Shown one piece after another: positions 39,503-48,522 of a stretch of DNA of 64,000 bases; the first letter of the stretch is position 1; the number at the start of each line of letters is the position of its first letter. Source of the stretch: JOPF133 sp052144935. Lineage in GTDB: Bacteria > Acidobacteriota > Terriglobia > Bryobacterales > Bryobacteraceae. The notes beneath the pieces were generated by a model. That model was not told the DNA's origin. It did no database searches and worked only from the letters and a program-made list of their open reading frames with translations. The stretch lies in the NCBI GenBank assembly GCA_052144935.1, contig JBKQPR010000362.1, forward strand, positions 1-64,000. The letters are read 5' to 3'. Position numbers and translations under genes: made by a program.

Positions 39503-42075
39503 CCAGGCGGACCCGCATCATACGCGCTCTGGCGGTTGCCGCGGTGGCGGTTCTGCTGGCCACTCCCTCGCAGGCCTATTACCATTACGTTCATTTCCTG
39601 GGCAGCCGCTCGGGGCCGTTTACCCCGGTCTATGAAAGATTCGATCTGACCGCCCTGAGCAATAGCACGGTGACGGTCTACGTGAACGACCAGGGTCCGC
39701 AGGTCTATGGCCCCAACGACACTTTCGGCTCGGTGCTCAGCCAGGTAAAGGACGCCGTGGCGGTCTGGAATTCGGTCAGCAGCTCGGCTCTGCGGATCTC
39801 GTTTGCCGGCGTGGAATCCGCCAACCAGGTTTCCAATACGCCCGGCATCGATGTGACGTTCATCGATCTGCCGCCCGGGTTGTTGGGATTAGGCGGGCCG
39901 ACCACCTCCACTACGCTGTCGCCCGGGGGCTTCTTCCCGATTATGGACGGCCAGGTGATGCTCACCACCAACACCTCCTCGCCGGCATTCGGGCCGGGGC
40001 CGAGTTACCTGGAGGATTTTTTCACCACGGCGGTGCACGAATTCGGCCATGCCCTGGGATTGCAGCATAGCTGGACGGCCAGCGCCATGTCTTCGCCGGA
40101 TGTCACGCGCAACACCTCGCGTGCGCGGCCCATCGACGCCGACGACGTGGCCAGCCTCGCGGTCCTGTACGGCAAGGCTGGCTGGCAGCAGAACTATGGA
40201 ACCATCAGCGGCCGCGTGTTGTTTGCCAACGGGCAGCCGGCGGCGCTGGCCTCGGTGGTAGCGCTGACGGCCACCGGCCCGGCGGTGAGCTCTCTGACCA
40301 ATCCGGACGGCACTTACCAGATCACCGGGCTGCCGCCCAGCAACGGCTATTTGCTTTACGTCCATCCGCTGCCGCCGAATTCGATCACCAACGACGAGTT
40401 GGGGCTGCGGTTGCCCGTGGACTCCTCCGGGACGCCGTTCCCGGCCAGCGGCAGCCTGAACCAGACCCTGTTTTTTCCCGGCGTGCAAGATCCGTCGCAG
40501 GCCGCGCTCATCTCGGTTGGCGCCGGCGCCACCGTATCCAACCTGAATTTCACGGTGGCGACGCGCACCTCGCTGCCCATCTACAACGTTCAGACCTATT
40601 GCAAGCTGCAGAGCACCAACCGCACCTACGTCTACAGCGGCGACCTAACGCCCACCCCCGCGTTCATGAGCAACACCTCGGGGAGCACCGACCTGGTGAT
40701 TGTTCAGCCACCGTTCTCAATTGCCGCCGCCCCTCAGTCGGCAACCATTCTCGGAGGGATTGGAAGTTCGCAATACGCACCCATACTGTACTCCACGCCG
40801 GGCCTGCCGCCGGCAATCGCGCTCTACTTTCTGGCGCCTCCGGGCGCGGGAGTGGGGCCGCGGCACCTGGTGCTCAATTTTGGTACGGACATCTTCGTGA
40901 TGCCGGATGCCGTGAACCTGGTACAGCAGGGTCCACCGGAAATCAACTCGCTGACGCCCAATCCGGATGGCTCCGTGACGGTAGAGGGCGCGGGGCTGAA
41001 TTCCGCCAGCGAAATCTTTTTCGATGGCCTGGAGGCTGCCGTGGAAACCCCCTTTCCATCCAGCGGAACGGACGCGGCCGGCACGATCACCGTAGTCCCG
41101 CCAAACGGGGCCGCCGGCCAGGTCTCCACCATCACAGTGTATGGGCCCGACGGACAGAACTCGATGTTCCTGCAATCGCAGAATCCACCAACCTACGCGT
41201 ACAACGTCACCGGCACGCCCCAGATCAACACCATCAGCTTGACGGCCCTGCCGGCCGGTTCGTCGGCGGCCGTCGATATCACCGCATCCAACATCAACTT
41301 TGTAAACGGACAGGTGACCGTAGGATTTGGAACCGACGATGTAACGGTCCGCCAAGTCTGGGTGCTTAGCCCGACCCACATCGTCGCCAACGCCGTGGTA
41401 GCTCCCGGCGCGGCCATCACCCCTTCGGATCTCAGCGTGATCGCCGGGTTCCAGGTGATTGACCAGCCCGGCGGTTTCCAGACCCAGGTGGCGCGGCCTG
41501 GCTTCCCCGATATCGGACTGCCCGTCGTCAACGCGGACCCCACCCAGCAAACCATTTATCCCGGCAGCATCGCCAGCATTTTTGGGACGAACCTGGGCGC
41601 CACGCCATCGGCCGTGCAGGTGACTCTGAACGGAACCCAGATCCCCGTGCTGTTCGCTTCGGCCGCGCAGATCAACGTCGGCATTCCGGCTGGTTTCCCA
41701 GTGGGACCGGCCACGCTGCTGGTCAACAACGGCGCAACCACAGCCTTTCCGGTGATCGTGGAAATCGACGAGCTGCCGCCCGCGATCGTGGCGATTACGA
41801 ATCCCTCGGGCGGGTCTCTCGCCGGAGTGACCTCCAATGCGGGCGATCTGATCGATGTGGTGGTGAGCGGTCTCGACCCCACGGCGATCGGCAGTTCCAA
41901 CCTGCAGGTGACGGTTTCGGGCGTGCCGATGACGGTGTTCCAGGTGAACCCGCTACCCAACGGCCAGTATCAGATTGAGGTGATTCTGACCCAATCCTTC
42001 GGCGGCGCGCAAGTCCCGCTGGCGGTCTGGGTGAATGGATCGAGCAGCCAGCCGGTCACGATCACGGTTCGATAG
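39499..42075 (+). CDS. Secreted matrixin-type zinc metalloprotease with CarboxypepD_reg and TIG-like repeats
   Basis: 858 aa from ATG 39499, overlapping the upstream stop. Signal peptide (RALAVAAVAVLLATPSQA), then a matrixin catalytic domain with HEFGHALGLQH (HExGHxxGxxH, about residues 180-190) and a downstream SPDVTRNTSRARPIDADDVA loop; the Met-turn region is less clear. After about residue 230 comes a CarboxypepD_reg domain (TISGRVLFANGQPAALASVV), then IPT/TIG-like Ig repeats (PPEINSLTPNPDGSVTVEGA) and a C-terminal block (YPGSIASIFGTNLG, AAQINVGIPAGFPVG) that recurs in acidobacterial surface proteins. Likely extracellular protein digestion. Confidence 0.88.
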   Translation: MTRRTRIIRALAVAAVAVLLATPSQAYYHYVHFLGSRSGPFTPVYERFDLTALSNSTVTVYVNDQGPQVYGPNDTFGSVLSQVKDAVAVWNSVSSSALRISFAGVESANQVSNTPGIDVTFIDLPPGLLGLGGPTTSTTLSPGGFFPIMDGQVMLTTNTSSPAFGPGPSYLEDFFTTAVHEFGHALGLQHSWTASAMSSPDVTRNTSRARPIDADDVASLAVLYGKAGWQQNYGTISGRVLFANGQPAALASVVALTATGPAVSSLTNPDGTYQITGLPPSNGYLLYVHPLPPNSITNDELGLRLPVDSSGTPFPASGSLNQTLFFPGVQDPSQAALISVGAGATVSNLNFTVATRTSLPIYNVQTYCKLQSTNRTYVYSGDLTPTPAFMSNTSGSTDLVIVQPPFSIAAAPQSATILGGIGSSQYAPILYSTPGLPPAIALYFLAPPGAGVGPRHLVLNFGTDIFVMPDAVNLVQQGPPEINSLTPNPDGSVTVEGAGLNSASEIFFDGLEAAVETPFPSSGTDAAGTITVVPPNGAAGQVSTITVYGPDGQNSMFLQSQNPPTYAYNVTGTPQINTISLTALPAGSSAAVDITASNINFVNGQVTVGFGTDDVTVRQVWVLSPTHIVANAVVAPGAAITPSDLSVIAGFQVIDQPGGFQTQVARPGFPDIGLPVVNADPTQQTIYPGSIASIFGTNLGATPSAVQVTLNGTQIPVLFASAAQINVGIPAGFPVGPATLLVNNGATTAFPVIVEIDELPPAIVAITNPSGGSLAGVTSNAGDLIDVVVSGLDPTAIGSSNLQVTVSGVPMTVFQVNPLPNGQYQIEVILTQSFGGAQVPLAVWVNGSSSQPVTITVR

Positions 42076-42082
42076 CAAGAAC

Positions 42083-42183
42083 AAAACAGGACGCGGAGGC
42101 GCGGAGGCGCGGAGGAAAGCGCGGAGAAGAATCAATGATTGTGTTCTCCGCGTGCGTTCCTCCGCGCCTCCGCGTCCTGTTTT
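42083..42183. repeat. Long intergenic palindrome (copy 4), long perfect outer arms
   Basis: The left arm from 42083 (AAAACAGGACGCGGAGGCGC) is complementary to the right arm ending 42183 (GCGCCTCCGCGTCCTGTTTT). It begins 8 nt after the matrixin stop and lies upstream of the cupin gene. A GCGGAGGC unit is repeated on the left side. Confidence 0.87.
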
Positions 42184-42211
42184 CCCCGTATCATGTACTA
42201 AAGGAGATCGC

Positions 42212-42679
42212 ATGAACTGGAAACCGTTGTCGCTGGTGTTGCTGTTTGCCGGATTGGCATTGCCCGCCGGAGATCCGCCCGGGTTTCACGTTTGGACGGC
42301 GTCCGAGCTGAAGGGCTTTAGCAAGTCGCTGGCGCCCAAAATCAACGATCAGAAGATCGCCACCCAGCAATTGCTGAGCGAGGGCAGTTACTCGTTCCTG
42401 GTGGCCCATCGCGAAGGGCCGGGCCAGGCCGAATACCACGCTACCAAGGCCGATATCATGGTGGTGGCAACCGGCGAAGCGACGCTCATTTACGGCGGAT
42501 CGCTGGTGAATGGCAAAACCACCGAGCCGAATGAGATGCGCGCCGCCTCCATCAGCGGTGGCCTGGAGAAGAAGCTGTCGGTGGGAGACGTCGTCACCAT
42601 TCCGGCGAAGACGCCACATCAGCTCAAGATCGAACCGGGCAAAGAGTTCACCTACTTAACGGTCAAGGTGACCCCGTAG
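42212..42679 (+). CDS. Exported cupin-domain protein
   Basis: 155 aa from ATG 42212 with AAGGAGAT upstream. A signal peptide (NWKPLSLVLLFAGLALPAG) is followed by a single cupin barrel: SYSFLVAHREGPGQAEYHAT, DIMVVATGEATLIYGGSLVN and a second motif GDVVTIPAKTPHQLKIEPGK. The first motif has H/E/H-like residues (AHREG, AEYH), and the second the PxxxPH histidine, so metal binding is plausible. Its stop is 4 nt from the convergent tsaB stop. Function unknown. Confidence 0.85.
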   Translation: MNWKPLSLVLLFAGLALPAGDPPGFHVWTASELKGFSKSLAPKINDQKIATQQLLSEGSYSFLVAHREGPGQAEYHATKADIMVVATGEATLIYGGSLVNGKTTEPNEMRAASISGGLEKKLSVGDVVTIPAKTPHQLKIEPGKEFTYLTVKVTP

Positions 42680-42683
42680 CTCC

Positions 42684-43379
42684 TTACCCTTTCCAGAGCA
42701 GCTCGGCGTCCGGGCGGCGCACGTAATTGGCGTCCAGCGCCGCCGGATCCTGCGCGGCGCCGGCCTGGTAGCGGGCTAGCGCCAGTCGGCCCACGGCCGC
42801 TGCCAGCGCCGGCGGCGCCGTGGACACCGGGGCCTGCTCGAAGCGGGTTCCCGCCAGCGCCGCGCGGAACGGCGCGAAATCCGGCGAGACGAATTCCAGG
42901 TCGCCCTCGGCCAGGTCTGGCTCCAGGTCTGCCAGCAGGGTCGCCAGCCAGCGCTCGAATGGCGCCACCACCTCGGGGGCCACCAGATGCGCGGCCGCGT
43001 CGTACACGGCGCCGTAGACTTCGCCGCGCCGCGCATCCAGCACTACGGCCCGCAGCGGCCGCGAGCCGAAACAGGACAGCGCCTGCAAGTTCGAAACCGC
43101 CACCGCCGGCCGGCCCAGCGCCTCCGCCAAGCCCTTTACGCAGGCCAGCCCCACCCGCACGCCAGTGAACGATCCCGGCCCCGAGGCCGCCGCGAAGCAA
43201 GCGATCTCCGCCGCCCGCACGCCGTTCCTCGCCAACAGCTCCGCCAAGTGCGGGTACAGAACGTGAGCGAAGCCCGCGGGCGCGTGCAGCAGAACTTCCT
43301 CGACGGTTTCCGCGCCCCGCAGCAAAGCCAGGCTGCCGTACTCGTGCGTCGTATCGACCGCCAATAGGAGTGGCGTCAC
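42684..43379 (-). CDS. tsaB: TsaB, tRNA threonylcarbamoyladenosine synthesis protein
   Basis: 231 aa from GTG 43379. ASKHA-fold protein: LLAVDTTHEYGSLALL at the start, FAHVLYPHLAELLARNGVRA, and the diagnostic ASGPGSFTGVRVGLACVKGL, then LDARRGEVYGAVYD. TsaB forms the TsaBDE complex that modifies A37 of ANN-decoding tRNAs. The GTG overlaps the TGA of the upstream glycosidase-like gene (GTGA). Length fits the family. No tsaD/tsaE lies nearby. Confidence 0.95.
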   Translation of the reverse strand: MTPLLLAVDTTHEYGSLALLRGAETVEEVLLHAPAGFAHVLYPHLAELLARNGVRAAEIACFAAASGPGSFTGVRVGLACVKGLAEALGRPAVAVSNLQALSCFGSRPLRAVVLDARRGEVYGAVYDAAAHLVAPEVVAPFERWLATLLADLEPDLAEGDLEFVSPDFAPFRAALAGTRFEQAPVSTAPPALAAAVGRLALARYQAGAAQDPAALDANYVRRPDAELLWKG

Positions 43380-45202
43380 TTGCCGATCTGAAGCCCCGTA
43401 TCGATTTCGTACACCTTGCCGTTGGCGTTCATGCCGTATACCCGCAGGTGCATGATGGCCGGATAGCTGCGGGCCAGGTCGGACGGGATCTGGAAGGTGC
43501 CCTTATGCCCTGTGGCCAGCACCCGGACGCCCTGTCGATCGGCGGCCACGTCTCCCAGCCACAGCCACCACATCTGGCGCGTGGCGCGGGTCTCGCGGGT
43601 GATCTTGGCCGCGTAGGGCGCCGGAGTGGAAAGCGAAAGGTCGCCCGAGGGCTGCTCGATCGCGAAGGGCACCTTGGGAGTATTGGCTTCAATCTCCTGC
43701 AACACGATCTCCTGCGATTCGAATTTGTAAGACTTGTTCATGCCCTCCACGCGGCCTTCGCGCACCACGTGCAGAACCCAATCGTGCGAGCGGTCGGGCG
43801 GCTCGGCGGTGAAGTGGTCCCCCGAAAACTTCTTGCCCTTTACGCTGGTTCCGTCGGCCGGATTGATCCAGAACACGTCGTAGCCATGCCGCACCACGGT
43901 CAGTTCCAGGGGACCCGGCTTTTCGACGTATACCACGTACTCGGTATCCTCCAGAGCCAGGGCGCGCCCGCCGTCCACGTCGAAGTAGGGTTCCAGCTCC
44001 CAGTGGCGGGTGTCCGAGAAGAAGTCGAAGCACACCGTCATGGCCTTGGCCCCGGGCGAGTTCAGGTGCTGTGTGCCGGAGCCGGAGTTGGCGTAGGTGA
44101 CCGACTGCCCGTCCATGACGGCGTTCCACAGGCGATGGCGGAACGTGGCGCTATCCACGTCGTTGGGCCGCGACTTGCCCGCCCCGCTGTCCTCGCGGCC
44201 GATATCGAGGTTCACGAAGGGGGTCGCAAAAATCTGGTGTTCGATGGCGCCCACATTGTCGTCGGCGGTGTCGTCCCCCACGAAATCCATCCACCCGTCG
44301 TCCAGTAGCGGCGAGGAAGTCACCCGCGCGCCGGTGGTGCGGGGATGCTGGTATGGATCGAGCTGTTTCAACAGGCCGCCCAGGTCTTTGAGCAAGGCGC
44401 GCCCCTCGGGATAATCTTCAAATTGTTCCACGCCCTGCCAGGTGACATCCATGGCGGCGTAGCGGCCCAGCACGTAGCGGATGAAGCGGCGGCGCTGTTC
44501 CCAGCCGGGAAAGAGCCTGGTGAGGTAACCGGGGCCGCCGGCCAGGATCAGATCGGCGATGAGGCCCTTCTGGTTCAAGTAGCGGACGCGCTGGTCGAGC
44601 CGCTGGAAGTAGGCCAGGTTGGGAGTGTCGGGCCCCGAATAGGCGCCTCCCTGCGCCTCGGAAATCACGAAGCCGCGCAGGTGATTGAACTTCTGGGCGG
44701 CGCGGGCATCCGCCACGGCGCGAAACGCGGCATCGTCCATGGTGGCGAATAGCAATTCGGTGGCGCCCATCCATAGGTGGGCATGATACAATCCGTTGCG
44801 GTCGCGGTCGCTGTAGGCCCAGTGGTGCATGTTGGCGGGATGGATGAAGCCCAGCGAGTCCGACGCGGCCGCCGTGAAGCTGCCGGTCTTGCCATCCCAA
44901 TCGGGCAGGTTGGCGGTGACCAGGTAATCCCACTGGCCGGCTTCGGTAGGGGCGATGCGAGCCACCATGCGGCGCCCGCCATCCCAAAACGCGGGAACCG
45001 CCAGGGTACGGCTGTGCGGCGAACGGAACTCTACCTTCATATCGACGGTGGCGTAGGGATTGGGATTCGCTGCGGCGTCTTTATCGCTCAGCTCGAAGAC
45101 CACTTCGCAGGGCGAATAAGCGGGGATGTTGGCGCACGGGGATTGCGCGCGCAACGCCAGCGGCACGAGCGCCAGTACGAAAGCGGCAAGCCTTCTGCAC
45201 AT
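43376..45202 (-). CDS. Exported glycoside-hydrolase-like protein with DUF5060 domain
   Basis: 608 aa, signal peptide (RRLAAFVLALVPLALRA). Residues about 25-115 form a DUF5060 beta-sandwich (VDMKVEFRSPHSRTLAVPAF, PTEAGQWDYLVTANLPDWDG). Residues about 120-430 resemble the TIM barrel of DUF4038-type glycoside hydrolases (KFNHLRGFVISEAQGG, LNQKGLIADLILAGGPG, YVLGRYAAMDVTWQGVEQFE), with the acidic phrase WQGVEQFEDY a candidate catalytic site. A C-terminal beta domain follows. Likely a periplasmic polysaccharide-degrading enzyme; substrate not inferable. It is coupled to tsaB by a 4-nt overlap. Confidence 0.8.
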   Translation of the reverse strand: MCRRLAAFVLALVPLALRAQSPCANIPAYSPCEVVFELSDKDAAANPNPYATVDMKVEFRSPHSRTLAVPAFWDGGRRMVARIAPTEAGQWDYLVTANLPDWDGKTGSFTAAASDSLGFIHPANMHHWAYSDRDRNGLYHAHLWMGATELLFATMDDAAFRAVADARAAQKFNHLRGFVISEAQGGAYSGPDTPNLAYFQRLDQRVRYLNQKGLIADLILAGGPGYLTRLFPGWEQRRRFIRYVLGRYAAMDVTWQGVEQFEDYPEGRALLKDLGGLLKQLDPYQHPRTTGARVTSSPLLDDGWMDFVGDDTADDNVGAIEHQIFATPFVNLDIGREDSGAGKSRPNDVDSATFRHRLWNAVMDGQSVTYANSGSGTQHLNSPGAKAMTVCFDFFSDTRHWELEPYFDVDGGRALALEDTEYVVYVEKPGPLELTVVRHGYDVFWINPADGTSVKGKKFSGDHFTAEPPDRSHDWVLHVVREGRVEGMNKSYKFESQEIVLQEIEANTPKVPFAIEQPSGDLSLSTPAPYAAKITRETRATRQMWWLWLGDVAADRQGVRVLATGHKGTFQIPSDLARSYPAIMHLRVYGMNANGKVYEIDTGLQIGK

Positions 45203-45225
45203 ACCTATAGTTTAGCTGGCTACGC

Positions 45226-45343
45226 TGTTGTTCACCGCAGAGACGCGGAGAACGCAGAGGCTACGCAGAGAACCCCTTTTATTTCTCTCTTTCTCTTCTC
45301 CGCGCTTCCTCCGCGCCCTCCGCGTCTCTGCGGTGAACAACAG
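45226..45343. repeat. Long intergenic palindrome (copy 5), 26-bp perfect outer arms
   Basis: Positions 45226-45251 are the exact reverse complement of 45318-45343, including the locus-specific tip CTGTTGTTCACCGC. It ends 3 nt from the stop of the S41 peptidase gene, on that gene's 3' side. The inner part holds GAGAACGCAGAGGCTACGCA opposite CTTCTCCGCGCTTCCTCCGC. Confidence 0.9.
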
Positions 45344-45345
45344 GG

Positions 45346-47106
45346 CTACTTCACCGCCTGAACCCCCCGCTCCAGCACCTCGTCGCGGCCGGCGGCGATG
45401 CCCGCGCGCGTGGGCGATACCGGAATGGTGGGGCGAATGCCCACTCCGAAGAGCGGCGATCCATCGTGCTTGCGCACTCTCTCGCCGGTCCAGGTCAGCT
45501 CGTATCCGCCCGGCACGGTGAACGAATTGACCGTGCCGTTAATGCCTCCGGATGGCTCGCCCACAATTTCCGCCAGCTTGTAGCGCTCCACGATGGAGAG
45601 GATGGTTTCCGCGTAGCCGATGGCCCGGCCACCGCTGAGAAATGCCCGTTTGGCGGGGAAGTAGGGCGGTACGGGCGATGCCAGCCATTGGCTCTCCTGG
45701 AACATGGTCTCCGCCCCGTCCGGGCGGGTCACGATCGGATCTGCGATGGAAGGGCCTTGCACGGCCCGATCCAGCAGGTGGCCGAAGAACGGACGGAACT
45801 GGAGCTTATCGTTGGGGTCGCCGCGCAGGTCGTATACCATGCCGCGAGCCTTCGCCAGCGCAGGCACGGCGGCGGCAAAATCGGCGTCGGTGATGCGGTC
45901 GAGATCGAGATAGAAGATGCCCGGCTCCAGTTCCGCAATCTTGCCGGGCCGCGGCGGATAGAGATCCCCGGTCCGGATTGTGCAATCCAGCGTAACCGTG
46001 CGGCGCGCGCCGGGTTGAGCGGCCGGCTCCAACTCCACCAGGATCTTATCGCCGGGCGCGTGCGCCAGCAGGTAAGTCAGGCCCCGTTCGCGAATGCATT
46101 GCGCCGTGGAGCCTGGCATGCCCGCTTCCCTGGCGGCCAGCGCTTCGGCGGCGGGTTTGCCGTCGATCGAGATCAGCGCATCGCCCGGCTTGACGTCCAC
46201 CGTACCTTCGACAGAAAGCGCGGTGATGCGTCCTTCCGCCATGGTCCAGACGACCGGCGGAACGTAATCGGGCGGGGCTCCCGGCCCGCTGACATAGCCG
46301 TGGCCGTCGCGCAGGATCACAGCCATTTTCTGCAGCGTGGCGTGGAACGCCTGCGCGTCCTTGTCTCTGGCGGCTTCGGAAAGCAGCGGGCCGAGGGCGG
46401 CCATCCAGACGGGGCCCAGCTCTTCGAAGTAGGGATAAAAATGCTGGAACACGTTCCATGCCACGATCACCGCCGCCAGCCGGGTAGCGCGATCGTTGGG
46501 CGAGCCTCCGGGCGCAGGAAGCGCGCGCGCCTGCGCCAGCGGCCCCTGGTTGCGATAGAGCGCCATGGGAACCATGCAGGAGACGCCGCCGGGCAGGTCC
46601 TCGCGGAAGGCCGCGAACTGGACCAGGGCCTGCGCCCTGGGGATCAGGAAGCGGCTGCTGATATAGGGAGACTTTCCTTGCGGCGGGCCCAGCCCGCGAT
46701 GCTGCCACAGGGCGACGAACGGCCCGAATTGCATATCCATCTCGGGACGCGGCGCCCCTACCGGCACAACGCGAACCTGCTGCGCCACCGGCGCGAAGGC
46801 GCTTTCGAGTTTCGCAGCCAGCTCTGCGGGCGTGCCGGCCGGTTCCACGGCGCGAACGGCGGCCACCGCAAAGCGGTTCCAATCGGCGGTCGCAGCCTCG
46901 TCGGACGGATGGAAATAGCGCACGAATCCGAACAGGCGGGCCAGCGCGCGCAAGTTATCGAAGCCCTGCGGCGTGAGGGGACGCGCCGGCTCTAGCGTCT
47001 CGCCCGGCTGGCCTTCGCCAAGACCGGTATTTGCTAATGGGGACTGCGCGCACAGCGATGCGGCAAGCAGAACCGCGGTCGAGAGCATGCGCGCGCCGAG
47101 AAGCAT
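45346..47106 (-). CDS. S41-family (tricorn/CTP-like) peptidase, catalytic serine replaced by glycine
   Basis: 586 aa, signal peptide (LSTAVLLAASLCA; start at 47106, or Met7 at 47088). Residues about 45-250 form an N-terminal helical domain; about 275-370 a PDZ-like region (GDALISIDGKPAAEALAARE); about 395-570 the S41 protease core: GIFYLDLDRITDADFAAAVP, KARGMVYDLRGDP, AFLSGGRAIGYAETILSIVE, EIVGEPSGGINGTVNSFTVP, GIRPTIPVS. Relatives read AISYAE, with Ser as nucleophile; here residue 497 is Gly (GGC, 45616-45618). One base (AGC to GGC) separates them. The protein may be inactive, or the base may be an error. Confidence 0.85.
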   Translation of the reverse strand: MLLGARMLSTAVLLAASLCAQSPLANTGLGEGQPGETLEPARPLTPQGFDNLRALARLFGFVRYFHPSDEAATADWNRFAVAAVRAVEPAGTPAELAAKLESAFAPVAQQVRVVPVGAPRPEMDMQFGPFVALWQHRGLGPPQGKSPYISSRFLIPRAQALVQFAAFREDLPGGVSCMVPMALYRNQGPLAQARALPAPGGSPNDRATRLAAVIVAWNVFQHFYPYFEELGPVWMAALGPLLSEAARDKDAQAFHATLQKMAVILRDGHGYVSGPGAPPDYVPPVVWTMAEGRITALSVEGTVDVKPGDALISIDGKPAAEALAAREAGMPGSTAQCIRERGLTYLLAHAPGDKILVELEPAAQPGARRTVTLDCTIRTGDLYPPRPGKIAELEPGIFYLDLDRITDADFAAAVPALAKARGMVYDLRGDPNDKLQFRPFFGHLLDRAVQGPSIADPIVTRPDGAETMFQESQWLASPVPPYFPAKRAFLSGGRAIGYAETILSIVERYKLAEIVGEPSGGINGTVNSFTVPGGYELTWTGERVRKHDGSPLFGVGIRPTIPVSPTRAGIAAGRDEVLERGVQAVK

Positions 47107-47185
47107 TCCGCTCTTGATTGTAAGGCAACCCGCGAGGCCGCAAGAGACCGGTCGTCGGGCCGCATTCCGGTGCTATGGTAATTGC

Positions 47186-47695
47186 ATGGGCGTCGATACA
47201 CTGCTCCCGCTTGAGGAATACCTGAACACCTCGTATTCTCCCGACCGGGAATATCGGGACGGTGTCCTGATGGAGCGCAACTTGGGAGATGAGCCACACG
47301 CGCGGTTGCAGGCGTTGCTTGCCAGATACGTGGGCAACCGGGAAAAGCAGTGGAACATCAAGATCTACACGGAACTCCGCGTGAAAGTGCGCGAAAAATG
47401 GTATCCGATCCCCGACGTCTGCGTCTATTCGCGGCCCGGCTTCGTGGGCCGGTATCCTTCGCAACCGCCGCTGCTGTGGATCGAGATCCTCTCGCACGAC
47501 GACCGGATGGTGGACGTTAGGGCCAAAGCTGCGGAACTGGTGAAGCATGGCGTGCCGTACGTCTGGATCATCGACCCCAATACGCTCGAAAGCGAGCTCT
47601 GGTCAGCCGACGGCGTTCAACAGGTCGCGGACAAAACGCTGCGCCTTCCCGATTCGCCGATCGTGATTCCGTTGCGGGATGTGATGGACGAATAG
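47186..47695 (+). CDS. Uma2-family (DUF820) endonuclease-like protein, copy 1
   Basis: 169 aa from ATG 47186. PD-(D/E)XK-like fold: TLLPLEEYLNTSYSPDREYR, DGVLMERNLGDEPHARLQAL, WYPIPDVCVYSRPGF (the IPDV acidic site), LLWIEILSHDDRMVDVRAKA (ExxS...D) and the end VPYVWIIDPNTLESELWSAD. Active-site D and E-x-x motifs are present. Uma2 proteins are widespread in large genomes and of unclear use. It is 531 bp from a near copy (47717-48226). Confidence 0.87.
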   Translation: MGVDTLLPLEEYLNTSYSPDREYRDGVLMERNLGDEPHARLQALLARYVGNREKQWNIKIYTELRVKVREKWYPIPDVCVYSRPGFVGRYPSQPPLLWIEILSHDDRMVDVRAKAAELVKHGVPYVWIIDPNTLESELWSADGVQQVADKTLRLPDSPIVIPLRDVMDE

Positions 47696-47716
47696 CCCCG
47701 GCGCTATGGTAATTGC

Positions 47717-48226
47717 ATGGGCGTCGAGACACTGCTCCCGCTTGAGGAATACCTGAACACCTCGTATTCTCCCGACCGGGAATATCGGGACGGTGTCCTG
47801 GTGGAGCGCAACTTGGGCGATAGGGCACACGCAGAATTGCAGGCCGCGCTCGCCGGATACCTGGGCCGCCGGCGCAAGGAGTGGAACATCCGGATCTACA
47901 ACAGTCTCCGCGTAGAAGTGCGCGAAAGGTGGTTTTCGATCCCCGACGTCTGCATCTATTTGCTGCCCGGCTTCGAGGGCCGGTATCCTTCGGTGCCGCC
48001 GCTGCTGTGGATCGAGATCCTCTCGCCCGACGACCGGATGGTGGACGTGTGGGCCAAAGCTACGGAGTTGGTGGAGAACGGCGTCCCGTACGTGTGGATC
48101 ATCGACCCGAACACCCTCGAAAGCGAGCTCCGGACAGCCGGCGGTGTTCAACAGGTCGCGGACAAAACCCTTCGCCTTCCCGGCTCGCCGATCGTGATTC
48201 CGTTGCTGGATGTGATGGACGATTAG
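47717..48226 (+). CDS. Uma2-family (DUF820) endonuclease-like protein, copy 2 (tandem duplicate)
   Basis: 169 aa. The first 110 nt and the 14 nt before the start are nearly the same as copy 1, then they diverge: RRRKEWNIRIYNSLRVEVRE, WFSIPDVCIYLLPGFEGRYP, LLWIEILSPDDRMVDVWAKA, VPYVWIIDPNTLESELRTAG. All active-site motifs are retained, so both copies look functional. The upstream copy ends 21 nt before. A tandem duplication of about 531 bp explains the pair. Confidence 0.87.
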   Translation: MGVETLLPLEEYLNTSYSPDREYRDGVLVERNLGDRAHAELQAALAGYLGRRRKEWNIRIYNSLRVEVRERWFSIPDVCIYLLPGFEGRYPSVPPLLWIEILSPDDRMVDVWAKATELVENGVPYVWIIDPNTLESELRTAGGVQQVADKTLRLPGSPIVIPLLDVMDD

Positions 48227-48346
48227 GCAATTCTCCCTGCGGCGCGCCTGCGCCGGTGAACTGGCTTCCAGAGGCGCTCATGTGGACGCCATCGGTCAAC
48301 AAGAACATTTCGACAGCCTGCCATTGACATCCGGCGCTCCGAGGCG

Positions 48347-48522
48347 TCACTTGCGCAGCGCCTGGATGCGGTTCAGAATGTCCTGTTTCTCAGGACGATT
48401 GGGATTCCTCCGGAGGACCTCTTCGAACCAGCGGGCAGCGTCATTGTTCGCGATTAGACCATTCAGTGGCCGCTGCGAGAGCTTTGTCTCGCGGATTTCG
48501 CGTCGCTCCTGAAGTCTGCCGA
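48347..48522 (-). pseudogene. C-terminal remnant of a TPR-like protein
   Basis: The minus frame ending at TGA 48347-48349 reads EIRETKLSQRPLNGLIANND, AARWFEEVLRRNPNRPEKQD, ILNRIQALRK, like the last TPR helices of a longer protein. A TAG stop about 58 codons upstream ends the frame. The rest of the 48227-48622 gap contains no recognised feature. Confidence 0.5.
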
